The notes beneath the pieces were generated by a model that was not told the DNA's origin, searched no databases, and worked only from the letters and a program-made list of their open reading frames with translations. DNA of 10,000 bases from Glandiceps talaboti. Its lineage: Eukaryota; Hemichordata; Enteropneusta; Spengelidae. Within the stretch, counting starts at the first letter, position 1. Each line of letters opens with the position of its first letter. Shown here in pieces: positions 1 to 6,538 of the stretch. Location of the stretch: the NCBI RefSeq assembly GCF_964340395.1, contig NC_135568.1:20406581-20416580 (forward strand), written 5' to 3'. Position numbers and translations under genes: made by a program.

Positions 1-240
1 CATCTAGTTTGTGAATTTTCCATGTCAAAAGCCATAACTCAGACTCCATTTTCATCGTGATATGATCCCCCATACCCAACCAATCCTTTATTGTTGGAGG
101 CATATTCCATGTCCAACAGGCACACACAACATATCTAAGTCTGTTTGTTTTAGGTTCACAAATGTTGTTGCATGATCAGAGTAGTGATAATTCCTAAAAC
201 CCAATTATAGCGGGGACTATGTCATTCTCAATGACTTGTT
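1..240. mobile_element. Truncated copy of a pearl/HINE-like non-autonomous element (one end only)
   Basis: This segment aligns almost base for base with 5513-5754, with about ten differences, which means roughly 96% identity. It contains the last part of a 150-bp-type internal repeat, then a unique ~180-bp end region and the terminal block with GCGGGGACTA at 211-220 and the small palindrome GTCATT-CTC-AATGAC. Identity between the two copies stops exactly after 240 and 5754, which marks the element boundary. The rest of this copy lies to the left of the window. No coding capacity is evident. Confidence 0.8.
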
Positions 241-498
241 GGTTAAAAATCTATAATTCCAAAACTACTGAGCAGATTGGGCTGAAATTTAATGGGAATG
301 CATCTAGGGATGTATGGGTGAAGAAATATTAAGCATACAATGATTCCATGAGTGATATGCAAATTAGGTGTACAAATGTTCATTTTTGGTCAAAAACTTA
401 TCTCAAAAAGTACTTGGTCACCGAGTCTGAAACTTGGTGAGATGCTTCTGAAAGTGTTATTCTGCAGATTTTCTTCAAAACATTTTGAGAAAATTGGC
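241..498. other. Non-coding, probably dispersed-repeat sequence
   Basis: No splice-bounded open frame or RNA gene is visible. The text (for example AAACTACTGAGCAGATTGGG near 262) resembles filler sequence of repetitive elements in marine invertebrates, judging by style only. It sits directly between the end of one element and a degenerate tandem repeat, so it may belong to a larger interspersed repeat. This is an inference. It forms part of the intron preceding the first exon. Confidence 0.35.
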
Positions 499-905
499 CC
501 TAGCGACCATGACCGCGCCCTTAGCAACAACCAAATGGCAGTCTATTTTGGTCAAATAAAACATTCGAAAAATGTATGCAAATACCCTAGCAACCATGAC
601 CACGCCCATAGCAACAGCCAAATAATCACGTATATTGCAAAGATAACAACAGGAATAGAAAGACAAATAAACATTCAAAAAATGTATGCAAATGTGCCTA
701 GCAACAAGACCACGCCCATAGCAACAGCCAAATGACCACATATATTGCAAAGATAACAACGGGGATTCATACACAAGTGAACAAAAACATATAAAAATGT
801 ATGCAAATATATCTAACAACATGACCAGAACCATAGCAACAGTCAAAGGATAGCATATATCATAAAGATAGCAACAAGGTTGGATAGGCAACTGGATAGT
901 CGTTC
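499..905. repeat. Degenerate tandem repeat, four units, period ~111-115 bp (first unit 87 bp)
   Basis: Four copies start near 499, 586, 697 and 812 at variants of CCTAGCAACCATGACC, followed by CACGCCCATAGCAACAGCC. Later parts of the unit carry ATATTGCAAAGATAACAAC and AATGTATGCAAAT. The first unit lacks about 25 bp of the middle section, and the last is the most diverged. Open frames across this block on both strands are repeat-driven and have no recognisable protein features, so it is treated as non-coding. Confidence 0.75.
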
Positions 906-1125
906 AACAAATGAACACATCTTGTTAGCATGGACTACCATATATGTATGGATAAACATTTTTAAAAACTCTACAGTTGTGCTACAACGCCATTGGCGGT
1001 ATTTTTAAATGTTACTATTATCAACCATTTTTGATCGTTTAACACATTTATAATTTCTGCTGTACTCAGTATTGTTAACAGTTTGATGTACATGTTAAAC
1101 TTGTCTGTCTTTGATTCATTTACAG
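906..1125 (+). other. 3' part of upstream intron, with acceptor at 1124-1125
   Basis: Unique AT-rich sequence that ends in a good 3' splice site: pyrimidine-rich TTGTCTGTCTTTGATTCATT followed by TACAG at 1121-1125. An in-frame TGA at 1112-1114 prevents the next exon from extending far upstream, which supports this acceptor. No other exon of the kinase (for example DFG or APE motifs) was found between 1 and 1125. Confidence 0.65.
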
Positions 1126-1152
1126 GGGTGTTGGTGTTCTCACCTATGTCAT
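1126..1152 (+). CDS. trio: TRIO/Kalirin-type kinase, 27-nt microexon (kinase subdomain IX)
   Basis: Reading from the third base of a split codon, the exon gives GVGVLTYV and then the first two bases of an ATG completed by the next exon. The split first codon ends in G, which fits a Trp, giving the W-G-V-G-V-L-T-Y pattern of the F-helix in protein kinases (subdomain IX). It is flanked by TACAG at 1121-1125 and a perfect donor GTAAGT at 1153-1158. The next exon continues with LSGVSPF in the required phase, matching the TRIO/KALRN kinase order (known from family knowledge). At 27 nt it is a true microexon. Splicing must define it despite a 2.96-kb satellite-filled intron downstream. The identification rests on phase continuity and motif order; a transcript would confirm it. 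Confidence 0.8.
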
Positions 1153-1329
1153 GTAAGTCTAGTCTTTGCAATGCAACAATTATTAGTTTGATTTTTAATA
1201 TCACAATGGTATTATAACTTTTACTCAAATGAAACCTTAATTAAACCGTACACTACTATTATGAATGTATATTCAATTCTTTGTAGCACTTAGATAGGGC
1301 TTTCCATCATATTCTTTAAATTATATGTT
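1153..1329 (+). other. 5' part of intron A
   Basis: Begins with donor GTAAGT at 1153. It is AT-rich, and I see no gene or structured element before the satellite starts near 1330. Confidence 0.6.
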
Positions 1330-4020
1330 ACATCTAAATACTAGGTTAGAGTTGTGATAGTAGTAAGTAGTAAGTAGTGGTTAGTAAGTTTCACTACATA
1401 CAATACTAGGTTAGAGTTGTGATAGTAGTAAGTAGTATAAGTAGTGGTTAGTAAGTTTCACTACATACAATACTAGGTTAGAGTTGTGATAGTAGTAAGT
1501 AGTATAAGTAGTGGTTAGTAAGTTTCACTACATACAATACTAGGTTAGAGTTGTGATAGTAGTAAGTAGTATAAGTAGTGGTTAGTAAGTTTCACTACAT
1601 ACAATACTAGGTTAGAGTTGTGATAGTAGTAAGTAGTATAAGTAGTGGTTAGTAAGTTTCACTACATACAATACTAGGTTAGAGTTGTGATAGTAGTAAG
1701 TAGTATAAGTAGTGGTTAGTACGTGTCACTACATACAATACTAGGTTAGAGTTGTGATAGTAGTAAGTAGTATAAGTAGTTGTTAGTAAGTTTCACTACA
1801 TACAATACTAGGTTAGAGTTGTGATAGTAGTAAGTAGTATAAGTAGTGGTTAGTAAGTTTCACTACATACAATACTAGGTTAGAGTTGTGATAGTAGTAA
1901 GTAGTATAAGTAGTGGTTAGTAAGTTTCACTACATATAATATTAGGTTAGAGTTGTGATAGTAGTAAGTAGTATAAGTAGTGGTTAGTAAGTTTCACTAC
2001 ATACAATACTAGGTTAGAGTTGTGATAGTAGTAAGTAGTAAGTAGTGGTTAGTAAGTTTCACTACATACAATACTAGGTTAGAGTTGTGATAGTAGTAAG
2101 TATTAAGTAGTGGTTAGTAAGTTTCACTACATACAATATTAGGTTAGAGTTGTGATAGTAGTAAGTAGTAAGTAGTGGTTAGTAAGTTTCACTACATACA
2201 ATGATAGGTTAGAGTTGTCATAGTAGTAAGTAGTGGTTAGTAAGTTTCACTACATATAATACTAGGTTAGAGTTGTGATAGTAGTAAGTAGCAAGTAGTG
2301 GTGGTGGTTAGTAAGTTTCACTACATACAATACTAGGTTAGAGTTGTGATAGTAGTAAGTAGTATAAGTAGTGGTTAGTAAGTTTCACTGCATACAATAC
2401 TAGGTTAGAGTTGTGATAGTAGTAAGTATTAAGTAGTGGTTAGTAAGTTTCACTACATACAATATTAGGTTAGAGTTGTGATAGTAGTAAGTAGTAAGTA
2501 GTGGTTAGTAAGTTTCACTACATACAATATTAGGTTAGAGTTGTGATAGTAGTAAGTAGTATAAGTAGTGGTTAGTAAGTTTCACTGCATACAATACTAG
2601 GTTAGAGTTGTGATAGTAGTAAGTATTAAGTAGTGGTTAGTAAGTTTCACTACATACAATATTAGGTTAGAGTTGTGATAGTAGTAAGTAGTGGTTAGTA
2701 AGTTTCACTACATACAATATTAGGTTAGAGTTGTGATAGTAGTAAGTAGTATAAGTAGTGGTTAGTAAGTTTCACTGCATACAATACTAGGTTAGAGTTG
2801 TGATAGTAGTAAGTAGTGGTTAGTAAGTTTCACTACATACAATATTAGGTTAGAGTTGTGATAGTAGTAAGTAGTATAAGTAGTGGTTAGTAAGTTTCAC
2901 TGCATACAATACTAGGTTAGAGTTGTGATAGTAGTAAGTATTAAGTAGTGGTTAGTAAGTTTCACTACATACAATATTAGGTTAGAGTTGTGATAGTAGT
3001 AAGTAGTAAGTAGTGGTTAGTAAGTTTCACTACATACAATGATAGGTTAGAGTTGTGATAGTAGTAAGTAGTATAAGTAGTGGTTAGTAAGTTTCACTAC
3101 ATATAATATTAGGTTAGAGTTGTGATAGTAGTAAGTATTAAGTAGTGGTTAGTAAGTTTCACTACATACAATACTAGGTTAGAGTTGTGATAGTAGTAAG
3201 TATTAAGTAGTGGTTAGTAAGTTTCACTGCATACAATACTAGGTTAGAGTTGTGATAGTAGTAAGTATTAAGTAGTGGTTAGTAAGTTTCACTACATACA
3301 ATATTAGGTTAGAGTTGTCATAGTAGTAAGTAGTGGTTAGTAAGTTTCACTACATATAATACTAGGTTAGAGTTGTGATAGTAGTAAGTATTAAGTAGTG
3401 GTTAGTAAGTTTCACTACATACAATACTAGGTTAGAGTTGTGATAGTAGTTAGTGGTTAGTAAGTTTCACTACATACAATACAAGGTTAGAGTTGTCATA
3501 GTAGTGGTTAGTAAGTTTCACTACATATAATATTAGGTTAGAGTTGTGATAGTAGTAAGTATTAAGTAGTGGTTAGTAAGTTTCACTACATACAATACTA
3601 GGTTAGAGTTGTGATAGTAGTAAGTATTAAGTAGTGGTTAGTAAGTTTCACTGCATACAATACTAGGTTAGAGTTGTGATAGTAGTAAGTATTAAGTAGT
3701 GGTTAGTAAGTTTCACTACATACAATATTAGGTTAGAGTTGTCATAGTAGTAAGTAGTGGTTAGTAAGTTTCACTACATATAATACTAGGTTAGAGTTGT
3801 GATAGTAGTAAGTATTAAGTAGTGGTTAGTAAGTTTCACTACATACAATACTAGGTTAGAGTTGTGATAGTAGTTAGTGGTTAGTAAGTTTCACTACATA
3901 CAATACAAGGTTAGAGTTGTCATAGTAGTGGTTAGTAAGTTTCACTACATATAATATTAGGTTAGAGTTGTGATAGTAGTAAGTGGTAAGTAGTGGTTAG
4001 TAAGTTTAACTACATCGAAT
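1330..4020. repeat. Intronic satellite, ~42 units, monomer 67 bp with 65/58/55/51-bp variants
   Basis: The monomer reads CTAGGTTAGAGTTGTGATAG, then a run of GTA/AGT words, then GGTTAGTAAGTTTCACTAC and ATACAATA. I counted 42 monomer starts at GGTTAGAG, from 1344 to 3960. After a first 65-bp unit, the left part is a homogeneous run of nine 67-bp units. To the right, 65-bp units dominate, with 58-, 55- and 51-bp deletions inside the GTA/AGT-rich section and one 71-bp unit. The last 14 intervals form two copies of a seven-unit, 424-bp higher-order repeat (3112-3535 and 3536-3959). The array fills about 90% of intron A. The coding-sense strand carries about two GTAAGT hexamers per unit. There is no coding potential, because TAG and TAA are frequent. 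Confidence 0.97.
3112..3959. repeat. Two tandem 424-bp higher-order repeats of the 67-bp satellite
   Basis: Successive monomer lengths from 3112 are 65, 65, 65, 58, 65, 55, 51, and this exact series repeats from 3536. Marker variants recur in register: CACTGCATAC in the second unit, GTTGTCATAG in the fourth and seventh units, and ACAAGGTTAG at the start of the last unit. This shows a recent block duplication of seven units. Confidence 0.9.
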
Positions 4021-4033
4021 AGGTATCTTTTTA

Positions 4034-4069
4034 TATACATTATTAATTTTGTCGTAAAAATAATGTATA
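4034..4069 (+). other. Hairpin just upstream of the intron A acceptor
   Basis: TATACATTATT (4034-4044) is perfectly complementary to AATAATGTATA (4059-4069), giving an 11-bp stem with a 14-nt loop. It ends 42 nt before the acceptor TAG at 4109-4111. In the transcript it could lie across or next to the branch-point region. A function is inferred only; an AT-rich stem of this size can occur by chance. Confidence 0.5.
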
Positions 4070-4111
4070 GAGTCAACTTTTAAGCCCTACATTATTGCTA
4101 CTGTCTTGTAG

Positions 4112-4264
4112 GCTGAGTGGTGTATCTCCATTCCTTGATGAAAGTGTAGAGGAAACGTGTGTCAACATTGCCAAAATTGATTACAGTTTTCCTCAGGAAT
4201 ATTTTGGAAATATAAGTCAAGCTGCCAAAGACTTTTTGTCGTGTCTACTGAAGGAGGATCCAAG
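4112..4264 (+). CDS. trio: TRIO/Kalirin-type kinase exon (C-lobe, subdomains IX-X to start of XI)
   Basis: The exon is 153 nt: one base completing Met, 50 codons, then two bases. It starts after CTGTCTTGTAG and ends before donor GTGAGT (4265-4270). The translation opens LSGVSPFLDESVEETC, continues with a segment ending KIDYSFPQEYFGN, then ISQAAKDFLSCLLKEDP. In protein kinases this is the SG-SPF loop after the F-helix, the ETxxNI helix and the AKDFL-LL-xDP region before the subdomain XI arginine. The FLD-ESVEETC spacing and the S-Q-x-AK-F pattern fit TRIO/Kalirin better than DRAK/DAPK or MLCK/titin-type kinases, from memory of those families. The exon would form part of the peptide-binding C-lobe of a cytoplasmic multidomain RhoGEF kinase. 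No stop or frameshift is present. Confidence 0.88.
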
Positions 4265-4403
4265 GTGAGTCCTGATTGGATGTTGAATTTTAAAGAACTA
4301 GATGACAGGTTATGGTCTATTTACATGATGAACTTAATCTGAAACCATACAAGGTTCATTTTCAATGTTTTGAGTAAATAAACATATTTTATATATCATC
4401 ATT
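4265..4403 (+). other. 5' part of intron B
   Basis: Starts with donor GTGAGT. Unique AT-rich sequence; nothing else recognised before the element begins near 4404. Confidence 0.6.
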
Positions 4404-4418
4404 AGTGATTGGATAATT

Positions 4419-4450
4419 AGTCCCCGCGGACGAAGTCCGGAACGGGGACT
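4419..4450. other. Element-terminal compound hairpin
   Basis: AGTCCCCG pairs with CGGGGACT (8 bp), and inside it CGGAC pairs with GTCCG (5 bp) around a GAA loop, with a GAA bulge on one side. It is GC-rich in an otherwise AT-rich region and sits at the element's left end. Rolling-circle-type elements carry a hairpin near one end as a terminator signal (family knowledge); that role here is inferred. Confidence 0.8.
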
Positions 4451-4464
4451 TATGGATTGGGTTG

Positions 4465-4486
4465 CGTCCGTCCGTCCATCCGTCCG
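4465..4486. repeat. Short CCGT/ACGG tetranucleotide run
   Basis: CGTCCGTCCGTCCATCCGTC and two more bases: about five tetranucleotide units with one G-to-A change. It lies between the terminal hairpin and the core tandem repeats of the element, the position where pearl-type elements carry such a microsatellite. Confidence 0.75.
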
Positions 4487-4502
4487 CAGCCGTTTCTTGG
4501 AG

Positions 4503-5575
4503 ATGCCTGGACCGATTTTTTTCAAACTTGGTACAGGGGCAACATGCTATGGCATACATATGCACGTCAATTTGTTTTATGATACGATCCAATATGGCCG
4601 CCTAGCAACCATTTTGTTTGCGAATTTTCCCTGTCTAAAGCCATAACTCAGACATGCTTTAACAGATCTCATTCAAAGTTGGTATTAGGACAGTGTTCTA
4701 TGACATACATGTGCATATTCATTGTTGTCATGATACGATCCAATATGGCCGCCTAGCAGCCATTTTGTTTGTGAATTTTCATGTCCAAAGCCATAACTCA
4801 GACATGCTTGAACAGATGTCATTCAAAGTTGGTATTAGGACAGTGTTCTATGACATACATGTGCATATTCATTGTTGTCATGATACGATCCAATATGGCC
4901 GCCTAGCAGCCATTTTGTTTGTGAATTTTCATGTCCAAAGCCATAACTCAGACATGCTTGAACAGATCTCATTCAAAGTTGGTATTAGGACAGTGTTCTA
5001 TGACATACATGTGCATATCCATTTTCATTGTGATACGATCCAATATGGCTGCCTGGTAGCCATTTTGTTTGCGAATTTTCATGTCCAAAGCCATAACTCA
5101 GACATGCTTGAACAGATCTCATTCAAAGTTGGTATTAGGACAGTGTTCTATGACATACATGTGCATATCCATTTTCATTGTGATACGATCCAATATGGCT
5201 GCCTGGCAGTCATTTTGTTTGTGAATTTACCATGTCCAAAGCCATAACTCAGACATGCTTAAACAGATCTCATTCAAAGTTGGTATTAGGACAGTGTTCT
5301 ATGACATACATGTGCATATCCATTTTCGTCGTGATATGATCCAATATGGCTGCCTGGCAGCCATTTTGTTTGTGAATTTTCCATGTCCAAAGCCATAACT
5401 CAGACATGCTTGAACAGATCTCATTCAAAGTTGGCATTAGGACAGTGTTCTATGACATACATGTGCATATCCATTTTCGTCGTGATATGATCCAATATGG
5501 CTGCCTGGCAGCCATTTTGTTTTGTGAATTTTCCATGTCCAAAGCCATAACTCAGACTCCATTTTCATCGTGATA
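4503..5575. repeat. Internal ~150-bp tandem repeats of the element (about seven units)
   Basis: The anchor CCATAACTCA occurs at 4641, 4791, 4941, 5091, 5242, 5393 and 5545, giving periods of 150, 150, 150, 151, 151 and 152 bp. The first unit (from about 4503) is diverged, and the last is truncated into the unique end. Because 150 is divisible by three, a 184-codon open frame (4693-5247) appears with a 50-residue internal repeat. It ends once the period shifts to 151. I regard that frame as a by-product of the repeat rather than a gene. Confidence 0.93.
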
Positions 5576-5754
5576 TGATCCCCCATACCCAACCAATCCT
5601 TTATTGTTGGAGGCATATTCCATGTCCAACAAGCACACACAACATATCTAAGTCTGTTTGTTTTAGGTTCACAAATGTTGTTGCGTGATCAGAGTAGTGA
5701 TAATTCCTTAAAACCCAATTATAGCGGGAACTATGTCATTCTCAATGACTTGTT

Positions 5755-5837
5755 TTCCCTAGGTATGATCACATTGTGTAGTAAGCACCAATCAAAATAG
5801 ACTATATGAAATGATGATGTTAATGTATGAAGGGAAG
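5755..5837 (+). other. Unique intron B sequence between the element and the acceptor array
   Basis: Short unique stretch; no gene or strong motif seen. Confidence 0.5.
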
Positions 5838-6205
5838 GAGGCTGATGAATGTTGTTGTTATATTTTCAGTGAGAGGCAATCACTGTATCATCCAATGAAT
5901 GTTGATGTTATATAAATTTCAGTGAGAAGCTATCAGCCAATGAATGTTGATGTTATATTTTCAGCGAGAGGCTATCACTGTATCAGCCAATGAATGTTGA
6001 TATTATATTTTCAGTGAGAGGCTATCACTGTATCAGCCAATGAATATTGATGTTATATTGTCAGTGAGAGGCTATCACTGTATCAGCCAATGAATGTTGA
6101 TGTTATATTTTCAGTCAGAGGCTATCACTGTATCAGCCAATGAATGCCCATGTTATATTTTCAGTCTGAGGATGTCAGTAATAAATGTCTATGTTATATT
6201 TTCAG
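5838..6205 (+). repeat. Tandem array of duplicated 3' splice site plus exon start (seven decoy acceptors and the true one)
   Basis: The unit is TGTTATATTTTCAG followed by a copy of the first 26 nt of the next exon (TGAGAGGTTATCAGCCAATG and six more bases), often with an 8-bp insertion, CACTGTAT. Acceptor AGs end at 5869, 5922, 5964, 6014, 6064, 6114, 6164 and finally 6205, so the spacing is 53, 42, 50, 50, 50, 50 and 41 nt. The 42-nt unit lacks the insertion, as does the real exon, and the 50-nt units carry it. The decoy ending at 6164 is the most diverged. Reading from any of the seven decoys in the phase set by the previous exon meets a stop codon. Only the last acceptor keeps the kinase frame. 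Confidence 0.93.
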
Positions 6206-6341
6206 TGAGAGGTTATCAGCCAATGAATGTTTGGAGAATCCATGGATCCAAACTGCTAGTACAATGTCTGTAGATGTAGCAAGCTCTTGTAGACTTGACA
6301 CCAATAGACTTGTTGCCTTCATTGATAGAAGAAAGACTCAG
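6206..6341 (+). CDS. trio: TRIO/Kalirin-type kinase exon (end of kinase domain and C-terminal helix)
   Basis: The exon is 136 nt: one base completing Ser after ...KEDP, then 45 codons ending in CAG before donor GTAAGA (6342-6347). The translation starts ERLSANECLENPWIQ, the subdomain XI D-P-x-x-R-x-(S/T)-A-x-x-x-L-x-x-P-W signature, with the invariant Arg present. It ends RLDTNRLVAFIDRRKTQ, which closely matches the LDTSRL-FI-RRK-Q helix that follows the kinase domain in TRIO/KALRN (from memory). This ending is the most specific evidence for the family. The true acceptor is TTCAG at 6201-6205, the last of eight copies. If the donor were not used, translation would run on for ten codons to TAA at 6372-6374, a possible but less likely terminal exon. 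No other defect is seen. Confidence 0.88.
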
Positions 6342-6538
6342 GTAAGAACGGCACTCCTGGTCTTTTGTGGATAATAGCTAGAACATGGAAGATTTCAAAA
6401 GTTGCTGATATATTTTAACCATGATTTTGAAGGTGAATTTGAGAGAAGGGAAAATGTCTTTTGAACTCAGGTGAACTTTACCACCATATCACCAACAACA
6501 TTAAACACTGGAGTTTCATAATTGTGGCTATATAGATT
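6342..6538 (+). other. 5' part of intron C
   Basis: Starts with donor GTAAGA. Unique AT-rich sequence; no gene or strong motif recognised. Confidence 0.6.

Larger units (their letters stand above)
4404..5754 (-). mobile_element. Non-autonomous pearl/HINE (Helentron-associated)-like element
   Basis: The right end reads GCGGGAACTATGTCATTCTC then AATGACT (5724-5750). Its reverse complement resembles the left end AGTGATTGGATAAT-TAGTCCCCGC (4404-4427), so the element has imperfect terminal inverted repeats centred on GTCCCCGC. Next to the left end are a strong hairpin (4419-4450) and a CCGT/ACGG tetranucleotide run (4465-4486). The core is about seven tandem ~150-bp repeats (4503-5575), followed by a ~180-bp unique end. 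A conserved end, ~150-bp core repeats, an ACGG-type microsatellite and a terminal hairpin are the layout described for pearl/HINE elements of molluscs and other invertebrates (family knowledge). Strand - is chosen because the hairpin end would then be the 3' end. There is no transposase or Rep/helicase gene, and no clear target-site duplication. Its right boundary is confirmed by the second copy at 1-240. Confidence 0.7.

Noticed and set aside
475-891. 138-codon open frame on the minus strand, and 352-735 on the plus strand
   Set aside because: Both cross the degenerate ~111-bp tandem repeat, have repeat-derived composition, and show no domain, splice context or initiation context.
971-1228. 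85-codon open frame on the minus strand
   Set aside because: It overlaps the plus-strand microexon 1126-1152 and its splice sites, and looks like random AT-rich sequence.
1330-4020. Telomere-like words (GGTTAG, TTAGGTTAG) in the 67-bp satellite
   Set aside because: They occur as single words within a longer unrelated monomer, not as head-to-tail hexamers or pentamers, so an interstitial telomere is not supported.
4693-5247. 184-codon open frame with a 50-residue internal repeat
   Set aside because: It lies in the 150-bp core repeats of a transposon-like element. The frame stays open only because 150 is a multiple of three, and it ends once the period becomes 151. No known domain, and it sits inside an intron.
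5437-5640. 67-codon open frame on the minus strand, in the unique end of the element
   Set aside because: It has no recognisable domain. It lies partly in core repeats and partly in the conserved non-coding end also present at 1-240.
6144-6205. Upstream methionine-initiated extension of the third exon frame
   Set aside because: This stretch is decoy acceptor repeat, not coding. The open frame just happens to continue into the real exon; splicing at 6205/6206 explains the reading frame.
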